Shown here one piece after another: positions 19,546 to 32,700 of a DNA stretch of 64,000 bases. This DNA is from Isochrysis galbana (Eukaryota; Haptophyta; Isochrysidales; Isochrysidaceae): the NCBI GenBank assembly GCA_018136815.1, contig CM030933.1, forward strand, positions 4,077,741-4,141,740, written 5' to 3'. A program made the position numbers and the translations under genes. Positions within the stretch are counted from its first letter, which is position 1; each line of letters starts with the position of its first letter. The notes under the pieces were generated by a model, which searched no databases, was not told where the DNA came from, and saw only the letters and a program-made list of their open reading frames with translations.

Positions 19546-22105
19546 ATGCCGCCGCCTCCTCCGCTGCCGCGCCTGCCGCCGACGGTGCGCGCGCCCGACG
19601 GACCGCCAATCCCTGAGTTCATGTGGTGCCAGAGGTCAGACCGGGTCTACCTCACAATCAAGGTGAGCGAGTAGGCTGGTGAGCGAGCACAGGACGCACC
19701 CCAGCGCCGAGCGTTTCCACTGTGGCTTGCTGAGCGGGTCGCAGAGCTTAATGGTAAGATATGCGCATCGTTCGCAGACAAGGCTTCCCGGGATTACTTT
19801 GTCAACTTATAGCCTCCACTTCGCTTCCCACTAATATGCCGATGTAGGTGGCCGACTGCATGGATGCTAGCATCGACGTGAGTGCTGATAGCGAGCTCAA
19901 GTTCTCGGGCCATGGGCATGGAGCGCGTGGCACACGCGATTACGCGCTCAATATCCGTCTTGCAGGAGGGGTAATCGCTGAAGATAGCCGCTGGTTCGTT
20001 TGCGGCCCATCCGTCCGCGTCAGACTCGAGAAGGCTAATCCAGGTCCATACTGGGATTCTCTACTTCCCCGGGGTGAAAAGTTACCGCAGTGCAAGGTCG
20101 ATTGGCAGTCGTGGATTGACGAAGACGAAGAGACGGAGGTCTCTGCCGCACCGAATGGGTGAGCGCACATTTATTGGGACGGCGTACACGCTTCGCTCGA
20201 GATATTGCCGCCGCGAGTCACCGTGGCGACCTCTGTGGGGAAGGATGTGACCAGTGAACTTAGAGAAGACATGCACAAATGCTGCATGAGCATCGCTTTG
20301 CAGAGCGTAAGAGGCCATGGAAAGCTCCTTTGTTGTCACAGCCGGATGGCGCCTCTGATCATGGCGAATCCATGCCTCATTTTCCGCTCCACTGCTGCCC
20401 TTTGCAGGTTTGAAGTCAACGACATGCAAATGCAGATGGTTGGGGAGTCGATCGAATTTTATCGGGATAGGGAGCGCCTTAGCTCAAGCGAAGAAGAGGG
20501 TGAGGAGACGGACTCAATCATGATGGACCAAGGGTGAAAAGTTGCCTCTCTGATGCTCCCTGACGTCGTGTCATCAATATTGCGTTCAGCCCTCACCTGC
20601 TGCGATGTGTTGCTGCAGGCTGAATTCAATGGATCAGCTAAGTGACAAGTTCAAGGCCCTAGAAATCGAGAAGGAAGCTCGGAAGAGGTCAAAAGCCGAG
20701 CGTAGACAGGTGACTATCCGAATGGAAGGAGTGTAGAGTGAAAATCACCTAATTGCATGACAAGACGGGTCCTGCCGTATTCATCCTTAGTTGTGGTTTT
20801 CGAAGCCAAATCCATGGGTGACATTTGATGTGCCTTCTTCCTGCACCACGTTTCCCCATTGCCATCCCTTCCCCGACTTCCGCCTTTGACTCAAGCCGGA
20901 TGCTTTCCCACCTATGGTAGCTCCGGGAACGCACTCTCGACGCTCAGTCTGCTGCGGCGCAGCGTGAGCGTGACCTCCGCTACAATCGCCCCGCCCGTGA
21001 ATTGACCGCCGAGGAGCTTGACCTCATTCAGGGCGCACCGACACTGCGCGCTCGTCTCAAGGCACAAAAGGCGGCTGAATCTCGCTATTGGCTCTCACGT
21101 CCCCATCACCAAATGAGACCGAAGCAGGACGATGTTGAGAAGGCTGCAGAAGCAGCTCGGAAGGCGGCCAAGGATGCTCTAGCTCAACGAGTGCAAGCTA
21201 TGGCACAGGTGCAAGACTGTTCAAGCAAGATATCATACCAGCAGGGATGGCGCGGTAGATCAGCTTGCACACGACTTTCAATTGCGACTGGTGCAGCAGT
21301 AGGTATAACGAGGCTGAGGTCCCATTCCTGCCTTGTTCATACATCAGGTGGGCGTGGATGCTCTGCTTGGGGATGAGAATCGGAAGCTCACTCGACACGC
21401 CATCCGTGAGGCTGCGCTCGAAGCCGCATATGTCGAAGTGAGTCGCACTCGGGCCTGTGCTGCGGCGGCGCGACCCATCTTAATTAGCTCACGCAGCCTA
21501 GTTTCTTGTCTCTCGCTAATCTACCAAATGCCTCTTCGGGTCGAGCACGCGTACTCCTTTCTCACCTTATTCGCCTTTACGCTTGCCCTGATTCCACGGA
21601 ACACACTCAGGTTGGTTACAAGGACGCCGCGCCTGTCGTCGCTCACGAAGTTGCCGCAGCCGCCGCGCGCGAGGTTATGGGTGAGCCCCCACCAAGACCA
21701 ATCGAGGCAGCTGCCGAGGCGATGGCGGAGGCGGCGGCTGAGGCGGCAGGGCTAAGATACAGCGGCATTCGACCTCCAGTGGAAGATGTGGTCGCCCAGG
21801 GCAGCGCCCATAGCAATACCATGGAGCCTGCTCTCATGGGATTGGCCGGGAGCGCTGCAGCTGCACCGGCCAAAGTTCTCGGAAATGCGGAGGCAGTCCC
21901 AATCGAGCTCGACAGCAACGACTCCCCTGATCCTCATTCGGTGAACGAGGTTGCAGGAGTTGAAGATGTTCTCATCCTGGAGCAGAATGAGAAGGGTGGT
22001 GAGGATAACAAGGGTTATGGCGTTGATTCATCGGGCGATGAGGAACTGTTGTTGGAGGAAAATCACGAAGGTTTCGAAGGAGGCGGGCCAGCCATCCTCG
22101 TGTAG
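19546..22105 (+). CDS. CS-domain (p23-like) co-chaperone family protein
   Basis: Seven exons: 19546-19662, 19848-20158, 20408-20533, 20619-20709, 20921-21208, 21348-21437, 21611-22105. They join in frame (phases 0,2,2,0,0,0) across GT-AG introns of 185, 249, 85, 211, 139 and 173 bp to give 505 residues. Residues ~24-133 form a CS/p23 fold (FMWCQRSDRVYLTIKVAD, LKFSGHGHGARGTRDYALNI, VRVRLEKANPGPYWDSLL, DWQSWIDEDEE), most like the CS domain of p23 and HACD3-type proteins. An acidic stretch (SSSEEEGEETDS), a basic coiled coil (DKFKALEIEKEARKRSKAERR) and Ala/Glu-rich helices with an acidic tail follow; no membrane spans are present. CS proteins commonly bind Hsp90; that role is inferred. Confidence 0.85.
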
Positions 22106-22611
22106 ACAGCCATGTTCGGCATATCATTGTACGTCCCCGTGCTTTGTCGACCGGCTGCCATTGGCTGTGAATGCGCCCACACCCCGATGCCTCACATTCG
22201 ACGCCCGTTGGTTTTATTTGCTACTGGTTGCAAATACACCCCCTTTGCTTGCAAATACACCCCCTTTGCTTGTGCCTTGGGATGGCTGCTGCGGTAGGGC
22301 GGTCAGACAGTGCTGTATAACGACTCACATGTGGGGGGGGTCCTGATTTTTTTACCGTCCTCCGAAGCCCAAGAAAAAACTCCCGGGGGGCTCACCTGCC
22401 GCCACGAAAAATTCCCAAGGAAAATGGTGGGTGTTACCCTCCTCCCATCCCCCGCCCCCCTCTGCACATGCGCTGGGGTTCTAAGGTCGCGTTCCGTCGA
22501 AACAGAACCATGTGGAGTTCTATTTTTTATCTACTTTCATTTTAAATATACTTATAAAATATACGAGTTTACAAGGCCGAAAACTCGCCTCTGTATAATG
22601 ATTATTTGGTT
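22106..22611. other. Intergenic; 21-bp tandem duplication
   Basis: 3' flank of the CS-domain gene. GCAAATACACCCCCTTTGCT(T) occurs twice in tandem at 22230-22250 and 22251-22271. No gene supported. Confidence 0.6.
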
Positions 22612-22745
22612 CGGCCGGCGCGGCAAAGGGACGGGACTAGCGCTCACTCAAGACGGGACTCCCTGCCGCGGCAAGCGCCAAGCACCCTTCCCCCCTTATG
22701 CCACCCAGCTCTTCACTAGCTTTCTACCTGCGCTAGCCGGAGCTG
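22612..22745 (+). repeat. Repeat E, second copy
   Basis: Matches 2581-2710 (GGCGCGGCAAAGG, GGGACTAGCGC, GGACTCCCTGCCGCGGC, CACCCAGCTCTTCACTAGCT, CTACCTGCGCTAGCCGGAGC). The flanks differ, so 2581-2710 and this copy define the common core of the family. The sequence after it (22746-23390) is a TC-rich leader-like stretch with no supported gene. Confidence 0.8.
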
Positions 22746-23434
22746 TCGTGGATAAAGGGAGCCGCACCGCACCGCACGCTCTACCCTTAGAGCGTGCCTA
22801 CTTTCCCGCGCCCTGCCTCCATCCCCTCTTCGCAGCGCGCCCTATCTTTAGAGCGTGTCTTCCCCACACCCCTCTCCTCTCCTCCCTTCCCGCCCCGAGT
22901 TCCCGCGCATACGACGCACAGCTGAGATCCCTCCCTTCCATTCTCCCACGCCTTCGCGGCGTTTCCCTTGTTCCCTTGGCCAGAGAGGGTCGGAGAGTCT
23001 CCCGCGCTCGCCGATTCCCTTCCGTTCCTCCAGCGCTCGCCCCCTCCCGTTCCATTAGTTTCTCCTCTGTTTCCATAGTTTTCCGAGTGGTTCTTCCGTC
23101 GCCCCGTGTTTTTCCCCCGTCTCTTCTTCTGCTCCCGCGACAGCGTTGGGTCGCCCCGTTCGTGCTCCCGTCTGTGTCCTCGTCTACTCTCGTTCGTCAT
23201 GCCCGGCCATGGATCGCCCGTACCGTCCCGTGTGCTCCCATCCCGTGCTGCTTCCGGCCGCTCGTCTCGTCCCTCTCGTCCCGCAACTCGTACATCCCAT
23301 GTTACAGACTCACAACCACAACCTCACACAGATGCACCACAACCACTCCACAGCCCACCACATGGTAGCGGAGGTGTGTCGCCCACACCTCTCCAGTCAC
23401 TCTCTGAGTAAAAACTATTGGTATAGTTTTAGCG

Positions 23435-24478
23435 ATGGAGCGCGCGCCGACCGCTCCCCTCTCCCAACCCCCCGCAGCCACGACGCCCCAACGGGGCCGC
23501 CCCAAGCCGCCGGAGCCAAAGCGCTCGCAGGCCTCCGCACCGCCCGACAACGACGTCGAGATGGCGCCGCCTTCCTCGCCTCCCAGGCAGCCACAGAAGC
23601 AGGGAGCAGGCAAAGTCCTGTTCCCTGCAGACAAGCACAGCCAGACCCAGGCTCAGAGCACCACCGCCGCCGGACAGCCACCCACTCAAGGACTCCCCAT
23701 GGGGTGTGGCAGCTCTGCTGCCACCCCCATGGCGGTAACACCTACCACCTGTGCACCCCTCGGGGGCGGGCACATGACACAACAATCAATTCTTGGAGCT
23801 TTTGCTCCCTCCAACCAACAACCAAATCCCACAGCCAAATCTTATGCTCAAGCCGCGCACGGACACAAGGGAAAAGAGCCACAAAGGCAAGATCAGCAGC
23901 CACCAACCCAACAGCCACAACCACAGTCGCGCAAGCGGGCCGATCCACAGTCAGACCCGATGCCGAATCCCAACAACAACACCTCATTCGCCTCCCCTCC
24001 ACCAGAGGAGGAAGAAGAACCCGAAGACACCCCTTTTTTCATTCAGCTAGCTCAGCTAGCTGAGGACAAAAAGGACATTAAGAGTGAAGATGTGGCAACC
24101 TTCATGAAATTCCTACTCTCCAGGCTGGAAGGCCTAGATGCCACGCCAGACGGGATGGATAAGGGCCGAAAGGGCCCATGGATCTTCTACGTCGACGACG
24201 ATGCACACAATCAATTCAAGGCCGCCTACGGCGACAAACTTACGACGGTACTCTCGGGAATCCCGCACGAATTTGGAGTCACCTACGGCGAGCTAGCCGA
24301 TTCAGCACCACGCAAATCTAGCGCGGTCCGGTCCTCCCTCAAGGAGGTCGCCACGTACATCGTTTTTCGCATTTTCGACCCGATTAAAGCGTACAAAACC
24401 AAAACTCGACATTTGGCTAGCGCACTGGAACGTGAAGGTTTCCATGTCCTTAGGGAGGCTCCTCACAAGAGGGCATAA
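23435..24478 (+). CDS. LINE ORF1-like protein
   Basis: 347 residues. The first ~190 are Pro/Gln-rich and disordered with a short SYAQAAHGHKGKE motif of the kind common in LINE ORF1 proteins. An acidic stretch (PEEEEEPEDTPFFIQL) and a folded C-terminal part follow (FMKFLLSRLEGLDATP, GPWIFYVDDDAHNQFKAAYG, SSLKEVATYIVFRIFDPIKA). No zinc knuckle is seen. It starts 27 bp from the element's 5' end, an unusually short leader. Its stop (TAA at 24476) lies where the polymerase-tail frame begins in the -1 phase. Confidence 0.6.
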   Translation: MERAPTAPLSQPPAATTPQRGRPKPPEPKRSQASAPPDNDVEMAPPSSPPRQPQKQGAGKVLFPADKHSQTQAQSTTAAGQPPTQGLPMGCGSSAATPMAVTPTTCAPLGGGHMTQQSILGAFAPSNQQPNPTAKSYAQAAHGHKGKEPQRQDQQPPTQQPQPQSRKRADPQSDPMPNPNNNTSFASPPPEEEEEPEDTPFFIQLAQLAEDKKDIKSEDVATFMKFLLSRLEGLDATPDGMDKGRKGPWIFYVDDDAHNQFKAAYGDKLTTVLSGIPHEFGVTYGELADSAPRKSSAVRSSLKEVATYIVFRIFDPIKAYKTKTRHLASALEREGFHVLREAPHKRA

Positions 24479-26157
24479 AATGGATAACCCTTCCGGCGTA
24501 CCCGAGAGTGGGGACGAGAGAAGACGGGCCCCTATTGGGTGTCGGACTCCTCCCCATGGCCGAACACACGCGAGCGCTTCAAGCGATATGGATAGCCCGT
24601 TACCTTAACCCGTCAACGGCGGAATGGAAAACGGTCCTAGACCAATGGTTCAGCCGCACCCCCTTAGGGCGCGCGGCGGTCTTCTCGAAGGTCGACTCGA
24701 GGAGCCTCACGGCTAGCATTCGCGGTAATAGCACGCTCCCGACTTTTTGGAAGCATGCGCTCGAGAACTTTAGACGGATTAACTTCCATAGGGAAACAAA
24801 CACACGGGAAGGAACCCAGGGCTCCCCGATATGGTACGATCATTTCCACAAACCTCCGGCGATTCACCATTCACATAGGTCGAAATGGGAGTCTCTACAG
24901 ACAGTTATCGTGCATAATACTATTAACCCGGGTACGGGGGACATATACACTACAGAGGAATGCGCGGCTTACTTGCCGGACGGAGAACGGTGGATACGCC
25001 ATAGAGGAAATTACATTTCGGTAGCTCCCTTCCTTAAGTCGTGGGAAAAGATATCTGAGTGGACTAGAGCAAGACTAGTAGATACCACATCTGACTATAT
25101 GGACCTTCTTAGAAAACAAGCGAAGTCCCCGCTTCCTCCTCCGGAGGAGCAAGAGTTAGTCCCTCAAGAAGATCCGGACGCACACGATCTAGGCGACATT
25201 CTAGTGGACAAAGACCATAACTTCTATCTGCGCCGAAGGGGCGATTACCACAAGGTCCGGCTTAACGTTATGGGAGAGCCCCACATCCACGAGCGGATCA
25301 GCCCGCAACTGTTGCCTGACGAGCTATTCACCCCACTGAAGTGGGGACGAGCGTACGACGGCCCGGCGGAAACAGCGTATCCGATACCTCAAGAGTACAC
25401 GCTAAAAGGCACGCAAACTACGCTAGAGGATATGAGTGTCAGGGTCTTGACCCAAGCGTTCCTCGCACTGAGGAAGACAAAAGCACAAAAATCCACGCTA
25501 AGATGGGAGAAAAGGCTACCGGCCCTCTCGGGAAAGTGGAAACAAGTATCGCAATTGTACAAATATAACTTTTTAACACCCAGGGACTCTTATCCGCATT
25601 TTAAACATATTCTACATAGAAGAATAGCCACGGCGAACCGTTTTGCCGACGATCCGACATGCCGCTTTTGTGGCATAGCCCCCGAGAGTTCCACTCACCT
25701 GGCCTCATGCATCGCGACGGAGCCCGTCTTTGAATTCATAGAAGGACTTTTAGGGATTTGCCTTAAACCGGGATCCGAAATACCCCAACGTCTTTTCTGC
25801 TATCAGGTCGACAGACCGCACCCCTCCTCGGGAGCCTCGGGATACCTTGGTATCCTGGCGTGGAGGTATATCGTAACTGACTTCTATAACATCCAGTATG
25901 GCAACGCGGACGGCAGGTCCGTCAGGTCGATCTTAAGAGCGATCCTCACGAGATATCACCTGTTAGCAACGGCGAAAGTCGGCTTCTTTCAGAGGCTAAA
26001 AAAACAACGGGAGAATATGGGGTTACACGCCCCGAGCAACAAACACATTAAGAAAATGATAAGCCCGCTGTACACGGTGGACAAGGATTTCAACATAGGA
26101 ACGTCGGAGGACCTCCTGCAAGCGGCAAGGGGGCTGGACCTACGTCACATCACCTAA
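24475..26157 (+). pseudogene. LINE ORF2 C-terminal remnant (no RT catalytic core)
   Basis: Open frame of about 560 residues overlapping the end of ORF1 in the -1 phase. It opens with a post-catalytic RT-type segment (GPLLGVGLLPMAEHTRALQA, IARYLNPSTAEW) and later carries a CCHC finger, CRFCGIAPESSTHLASC (C-x2-C-x8-H-x3-C), preceded by FKHILHRRIATANRF, matching the zf-RVT region at the end of many LINE polymerases. The tail (LGILAWRYIVTDFYNIQYG) is homologous to the copies at 40229 and 57448. No YxDD box or endonuclease is present, so polymerase activity is lost, although this frame is itself unbroken. Confidence 0.75.
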
Positions 26158-26562
26158 AGTAGCTAACTCTCTGGGTAGGAATCACAGCAGTTATTAACGA
26201 AGGAGCCTAAAGTACTTAAGGGACAATAACCAGAGCTAACACCGAAATCAAAGGAAGATCCACAGTCTCCCGCCCCCTTCTCTCCAACTCCTGGCTGAAG
26301 CAGCGCGCGCGGCCTCCCCGGAACCAGCTTCTCCGCTAATGAGGGAACTGGGAAAGGGGGAGGGGGTTGTTAGGGGTTAAGGTTGGGTAGTAGGGAGGTA
26401 CACTAGCACACTGCCTCACGCCGCACACGTAGCGGGGTTTTTTAAGAAGATTTTTTTTTCTCCAGTCACTCTCTGACCAAGACACACAAGACATACTCAC
26501 CCCAGTGCAGGCGAGTGCGTGCGGCGCCCGGCGCGCGCTCGGCGAAGGTCTGGACCAGAGTG

Positions 26563-26691
26563 GTGTCAGCTCAGCCCCTGCTAGCAGGCAGGGGCTGAGG
26601 TTGGTTGTGCAGGCCCACTCAGGGGGTGTCTGCGATGGAGAGAGGGGGGCGCGAGGCCCCCATTGGCCTCCTACTTATAAAAGTAGTTGAT
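26563..26691 (+). repeat. Repeat family B, copy B1
   Basis: Starts with a strong hairpin (CAGCCCCTGC-TAGCAG-GCAGGGGCTG), then GTTGTGCAGGCCCAC, GGGTGTCTGCGATGGAG, a GGGGGCGCGAGGCCCCC hairpin and finally CTACTT-ATAA-AAGTAG-TTG. A minus-strand copy is at 59213-59346. The last two hairpins have the same layout as in family A but different stem sequence. Confidence 0.78.
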
Positions 26692-26775
26692 AATAATAGT
26701 AGTATAGGACATGCTTCAAACATGTATTCATGTGGCCCATGTTGATGTAGACCCTTGGAGGGGGCATGGGGTCAC

Positions 26776-29700
26776 TTATCTTCCTTTGGCCACGCGGCGG
26801 GATGGGACAACGCCTCGTGGCACTGGCGCTGACGATTCAGGAGGACGGTAGATAGGATGGGAACCACGCACTTCGTAGACCCATTGCATGTCGTCTGTCA
26901 AGATGATCAACTTGCCACGCAGCGCTTTTCCATACTCGGTTGGCGCATACGTGACCGTGAAGAGTGTCCCGCCTGATGAAGAGGCCAGCACGCCCTGCGT
27001 TGGCTGGACATTGAAGACCAATGGCGACTCAGGTGTGAAGAACGCCGTGAAAGGTGCAGCATCCCTGCCCATGTTGGGTAGGCGGAAAGAAATGGCGGAC
27101 GACTTCTTCATCTCTGCAGCGATCTCGATGACGTCGTCAGGTTCAGCATCTCCGGCGTCCAGATTCATGTCGTACCTCCACCGGCCGCCCATTTGCTTAC
27201 TCACAATGATGGCGGCCGCGGCACGAATCGGCCGGAGGGGTTCCCACGAGACATCGACCGAGAGAGAGGGTGGGGTCAAATCATTAGTGGCTGGAATGAG
27301 TTGAAGAGTCCGACTCAACACATTGGCAACCTCAGGCTCTGCATCTAGCTCGAGCGTGAAGGGTTCACCCTCGCCTACTAGGCCAGGCAAAGGTAGCGTC
27401 AATGTCTTACTCAGCGGCTGACGAGCGCGTGTGGTGAGCGCAATTGGCCGAAGAAGTGGACGAGAGACAGCTATGCCAGATAGTGGGAAGGCCCATGTGA
27501 GCACGCGGCCTTTCCACGTTGCATCCAACAGAATTGTTCCAGATCGCTCGACCATGTCGTCAGCCTGGAAGGCGAAAGGCAACTGCACCGTTTGCCTCGG
27601 CTGAAGAGTAAGACCTCCAGGCTTGCGCAGCAAGCGGAACGGTGAAGAAGTGCCCCCCAAGCCAGGCAACTGCTCAATCCGACACGTCAGGTTGAGAGGA
27701 GCATTGAATGGATTGCGGAAAGATATGATAGATGAGTGTGGCTGTCCGAGGGCAGCTTCGACTTCAACCGCTGGCGCAGCCGGTGTGTGCGCATCAGCCG
27801 CCTTGCCAATACCACGTGCCTCGTAGACCAGCTCGCCGATGTGAGCGTGGGAGATTGAGAGCCGCACCTCGACAGGTATATCAAAGTCGGACGGGCAGTA
27901 CGTGAGCCGGACGGGTAGCTCACCATAGGGGGGGAGGATGAGAGCTGGCTCGCGGCCACTCGGTGCTGCCGGTGCATTGTCAGGTGCCACGCTGAAGTCA
28001 TCACTATTCTCAAGGATCAAGTCCAGCCAGAGCTCATTCCCGGTGGGATTGGAGACAAGAAAAGTCTGCGACGTTGAGCTGCCAACAACCGCCTGCATGT
28101 CGGCCAAGCGCACGGGGTTCGCGGCTTCGCCACGAAGTTTGAGCTCATACCAAAACTCGCCCGCCTCTTCGTTGAGGAAGGCGACAGAACCAAATGCATC
28201 ACCAGCTGTGAGGGGCGAGTAAAAGAGCTCGTACGAGGTGGTGCCAGGACCGGCTGGCACGAGAATTGAGCCATCGCCATAGAGCGACTCGCCCGTAATG
28301 GAGACGGAAAACTCGAGCGCGTGCACCGATGGGTTGACTATCGGGATTTCGACAGCAACGACTTTTCGCAAGGGCGCAACGACTTCGATGGTCCGCTCGG
28401 CCGGCGGCGGTGACGCACGGAGTTCGACAGTATACCACATGAACCTGCCGTCAGGTGCCGTAAAAGTTATGGAGCCTTGCACGGTACCTCCCATTTGGGC
28501 GTTTACCACAAGCTCGTATGTTGCCTCTCCTCCACTACCCGAGCGAGATCGCGCAGGGACCAAGATCGAGGCGGGTCCGGATACGTGCAGCAAGTCCGAA
28601 TCAACGCGAAGCTCGCACGGCGAACCATCGTTAGACACGTTTGTCACACGGAAGGAAAGTGGCTTAGGCGTTCGAGCCTCGCAGTCAAGGACTACGTGGT
28701 CATCAGCCAGCGGATCCTCGCCCGTGCCCTTCAACATGTAGACGTACTTGTCGCCTGCCACAGCATTGGAAAGAATCAACTCACCATCGAAGCTGCCCGT
28801 CCACGAGGGCGTGAATTCGAGTGGGTAGTGCGCCGTCGAACCCGCTGGCACACGGATCGATGCTGGGCCCGAAAAGCCGTCACCGCGCAACGTCGCCACA
28901 ATATTCCATTCGACATCCATCCCATTGACGATAGGCAGCTCCTGCCGCATAGGCGTGCGGGCCGGCCCAACAAACTCGAGTGTCGCCTCAATACCCGGTG
29001 CCTTCGCCGTCCCAGATAGCGCATACAAGCGCACATCTAGTGCCGACATCAACAGCATCTCCCCGGTGTAAGTGCCTGGTTCGCGAGGCACGAAACGGAC
29101 ACTTAGCTTGTTGGTCTCCCCTGTCTCACGCATGCCGCTCATGGCACTAGTGCGTGGAGTGGAGGGTACGGCGTCAGCCCTCGATGGAGTCTTCGCACGT
29201 GAGCCAGCGGATCCACCTGGCCGAGCAGATTCCGCTAGCTCCACCTTCTCCGACGAGCAAAATGCGGAAGAAGATACGGAGACGTTGAGGGTCTGTCTAC
29301 CCTTCACAAGCGGCTCGTTGCCCCACACGGCAGACCAGCGCTCGCGCTCCTTGCCCGAACGGTCAAGCACCATCTGCTTGGCGCGCTCAAGCTGAGGGTT
29401 CCGCGATGGCAACGCGAGCTCCTTTACATCCGACTGCGCCACTTCGCACACCAGCTTGAGCGTCTCGATCGGTAGCGGTAGACCCACACTCGCCGAAATA
29501 CGATACGACCACTCGCCCACCGTCGAGTCGGCAAGCCAAACCGTGCAAGAGTAGTCGCCAAGCTGGAAGGGGATAAACTGGATGGATAGGGACGCCTCGC
29601 CGCGCGCATCGAGCTTAACGGAAGCCGAGCCGCCTGCTGACGCCGACCAGAATGCCTTCGGGAGCCGTTTGGCCACCGTCTCCTGGTCCCACTCTTCAGC

Positions 29701-32700
29701 TACAACGCTAGAAACAGTTGTCGCGTCTGCTGCACGCGAGGTACCACGCCCGCCGCTACGACCGCCCTTGGCCCCGCCTTTAGCGCGGGAACCACCACGA
29801 CCAATGGCTGCGGATGTGAAAGGTGACTCCAGAGGAGGACGCGTCTCAAACAGCTCGACACGCAGCATGGAACCAGCCTGAAGAGCCCCGGCGAGCTCCT
29901 CGGGGGGTCGTATGGGAATTGTGATGGTGGTGGGCGTATAGAGCTTTGCCTCTGCAGTGTGCGTCGCCGAAGGCTTGCCTATGGCGATCTCGGCCTTAAG
30001 TTCGAATACTAGCGTCGACGCGTTCGAGACACCAATACCGTCGCCACGCGACAAGAATCGCAAGGTTGCCCACATTTCGCCCGTGAAAGCTGACGTGACT
30101 GCAACAGGAAATTTGACAGATGCGCGAGGCTCGAGCCGAAGCAACATACGAGCCGGCTCCTTACTCGAGGGGCTCTTGCGATCGATAAAAAAGCAGGGTG
30201 CGCCATCGAGGACGACGTCGTACTCCACGGGCCGGGGAGACGGGTTGCTCAGCTCGATTTCCTTGACTACTGTTTCGTGCAGCCCACCCGCAAAAGAGAC
30301 AGTAGCCTTAGGTACGCAATGAGGAAGAACCTGGTGTAGGTGAAGTGCGAATATGAGCAATTCACGAGCAGACCCGTTCGCAAGCGTGCCGGCGTAGTCG
30401 TTGTTGTCTGCGGGGCCAGCACGGAATGGCACCCCCAACTCGGCAAGAGTGGAGAGCACTGCGCCCATATTGGCTGTTGAACCCGTACCATCGCATGGTG
30501 CAGGCGCAAGTGTTGCCAGCCGGCCGGCAGGCCGGCTTGGTGCACCACGTGTCGCTGGTGCCGCATGCGCCGCAGTGGAGGGCACGTGCGATGCAATTAC
30601 AGCCGCAAATACATGTCCATCACAGAGAGTAGTGCGGGCATCAGCAATAGCAAGCGGTGCCTCTTCGGGACGCGAGAGAGACCAATGGGCCTCGAGCCAG
30701 CGCAACAAAAGTGTCTCTGATGACGAGTAAGCGTTCGCTCCGTTCAGCATAGGTGCCTCGTTCGAAAGCGCCGTGATCGTCTCCTCAGGCATCGTGAGAG
30801 GAAAAGGCGGGGCGCGGAACGAGGCTGGCGTTACTCGACAAAAAACAAGGGCACGCAGAGTCTGCATCACCACCTCCACCCATGCAGCTGCATGGGCAGC
30901 CACGTGCTCAGCCGTCAGCGCTTTTGTACGGCGCCGCGACAGGCGGCCGGCGCGTTGTGTGGCGGGAATCGTGCCGACTCCGGCCTCAGCCAAGCGAAGG
31001 AAATCTGGCAAAGGCAGGAGATAGTCGGATTTTATCGAAGCGAGGAGTGCACCCGTTCCGCGAAGGAAGATCAGGATTTGGTCATATGTGCCCAGCGAAG
31101 CGCGTGCTAGCTGCTTCGTGTTCTTGCGATCCGTCACGGCAGGTGGAGCTGGTACGCGGCGACCGCTGAGCAATTCAAGCAGCTCGATTAATCCCTTAGC
31201 CTTATTCAAGCATAGGGGTGCTGGAAAAGGCCCCGCTGTCATGGGAAGAGCAAGAATGGATGAGCAAATGAAAGCGCATAGCATCTCACCCGTGCGGACA
31301 GCCGCGGCGGCAGCGGTGTGCTCTTCTTCCTCGCTCGGCCGGCCGCCGGCGAGCGCTGCCATGGCGACCTCCATGAGCACTGGATCAGCCACAACTAGGT
31401 GTGAGCAAGGGCTACTCCTTGCATCTTCACGAGGTGGGGGTGCGGCGATCGGCTCGAGTTGTCGAGAGTCGATGACAGCGGCCGCGGGCATGGGCGTCCC
31501 ACCACGCGCCACCGGCCTATGCGTGCCACTCTTCTCCGAGGGTGGAGGAGGATGCAGCATCTCGAATCGCAGGTGAGGTGCAGCGGGCCCGCTCAAATAA
31601 GGCTCTGTGGTGAGCACCGATGCGTCGGATGTGGCGGACACGGGAATCGTGAACTTGTATCCCTCCGAGTCGACGAGTTCGATACGCGATGTGAAAGAAA
31701 TTGGTCGCGAGGATTTGAATGATACCATGAGTAGGAGCTTTTGCTTTGCAACACCGACGAGACGGCCCTCGGGAAAGTAGAGCTCAAGCGGGTGCCGCTC
31801 CGTATCCGATGTCACTCGTCCCTGCAACGGGCGTGGCGATGGGCAATCTACTCAATCAGTATGCCAAAGCGGGCACCCAGGTACACATTTTGGTGCAGAT
31901 AGAGGGTGCCGGTCGGAACGAATGGAACTAGGCAAGCCGCGAGCTCAAAGAAAAACATGCCGCGCTCAAAAGAGCAATCGACAACGAACCTGTAGCTCAA
32001 GATTATCGTAGCCCTCGTTGATGACGTAAAATGCAGCGCGCGCGGTGTGCCCAAGAGGTACGGGCGGCAGCACGACCTCGGGCCGATCAAACTCCAGGCG
32101 CGGCCGCGTCGCTGTAGCCTTGAGTTGGACGCTTAGGTATGGCAAGGCACTGGGTTGCGACTGGGCCCCATCGAGAAAGAGCGGCAAAGAAATGTCGATT
32201 GACATCGGCTTAAGCGGAGCAAACTCTATTGGGAGCGTGAAGACTCCAAGGGGCTGTAGGGTACCCGAGGTGATGGGGAGATAAAAGCCTGTCCCAGCAA
32301 GCGCTGAGGTATCGATGGCCCACTCAAAGGCCGCATCAGCATCCTGAGAGTAGAGCTCAATTTGCGTGCGATAGGGCAGCGCAGGATCCCGCACGATCTT
32401 GGAGCCCATTTTGACCCGCGTCGAGGAGACACCAAGGCGCGCGCGGAGGCCTTCCGCGCACACGAGCCGACGCAGCTCAGGGCAGCCCGGAACGCCGGTT
32501 AACTCCAACGGTAGCTCAAACTCGAGCTTTCCCGCCTCTCGAGGTTCGAAATTCAATGAGAGTGCTAGTTCTGAATGAGGAGCAACGGTGATCCGATACA
32601 GACGCTGCTCAGCAGGCATTGTAGAAGCCATCGCCGCTAAGTCAACGGTATCTTCAGGACTGAAGTCCGCCTCCTCGCCCGGCTGCGCCGTGTCGGGCGT

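Larger units (their letters stand above)
23408..26459 (+). mobile_element. Internally deleted non-LTR retrotransposon (LINE-1 copy)
   Basis: 3052 bp between perfect 17-bp direct repeats CTCCAGTCACTCTCTGA at 23391-23407 and 26460-26476. It begins GTAAAAACTATTGGTATAG, has a first frame starting only 27 bp in, then the C-terminal part of a LINE polymerase protein, a ~300-bp 3' UTR, and ends in nine T residues on the sense strand. Endonuclease and reverse-transcriptase catalytic regions are missing, so it is non-autonomous. Confidence 0.85.

Noticed and set aside
19376-19609. Extended N-terminus (82 Pro-rich residues) for the ubiquitin protease
   Set aside because: It overlaps the first exon of the divergent CS-domain gene and is a poly-C translation; the Met at 19363 starts normal-looking sequence.
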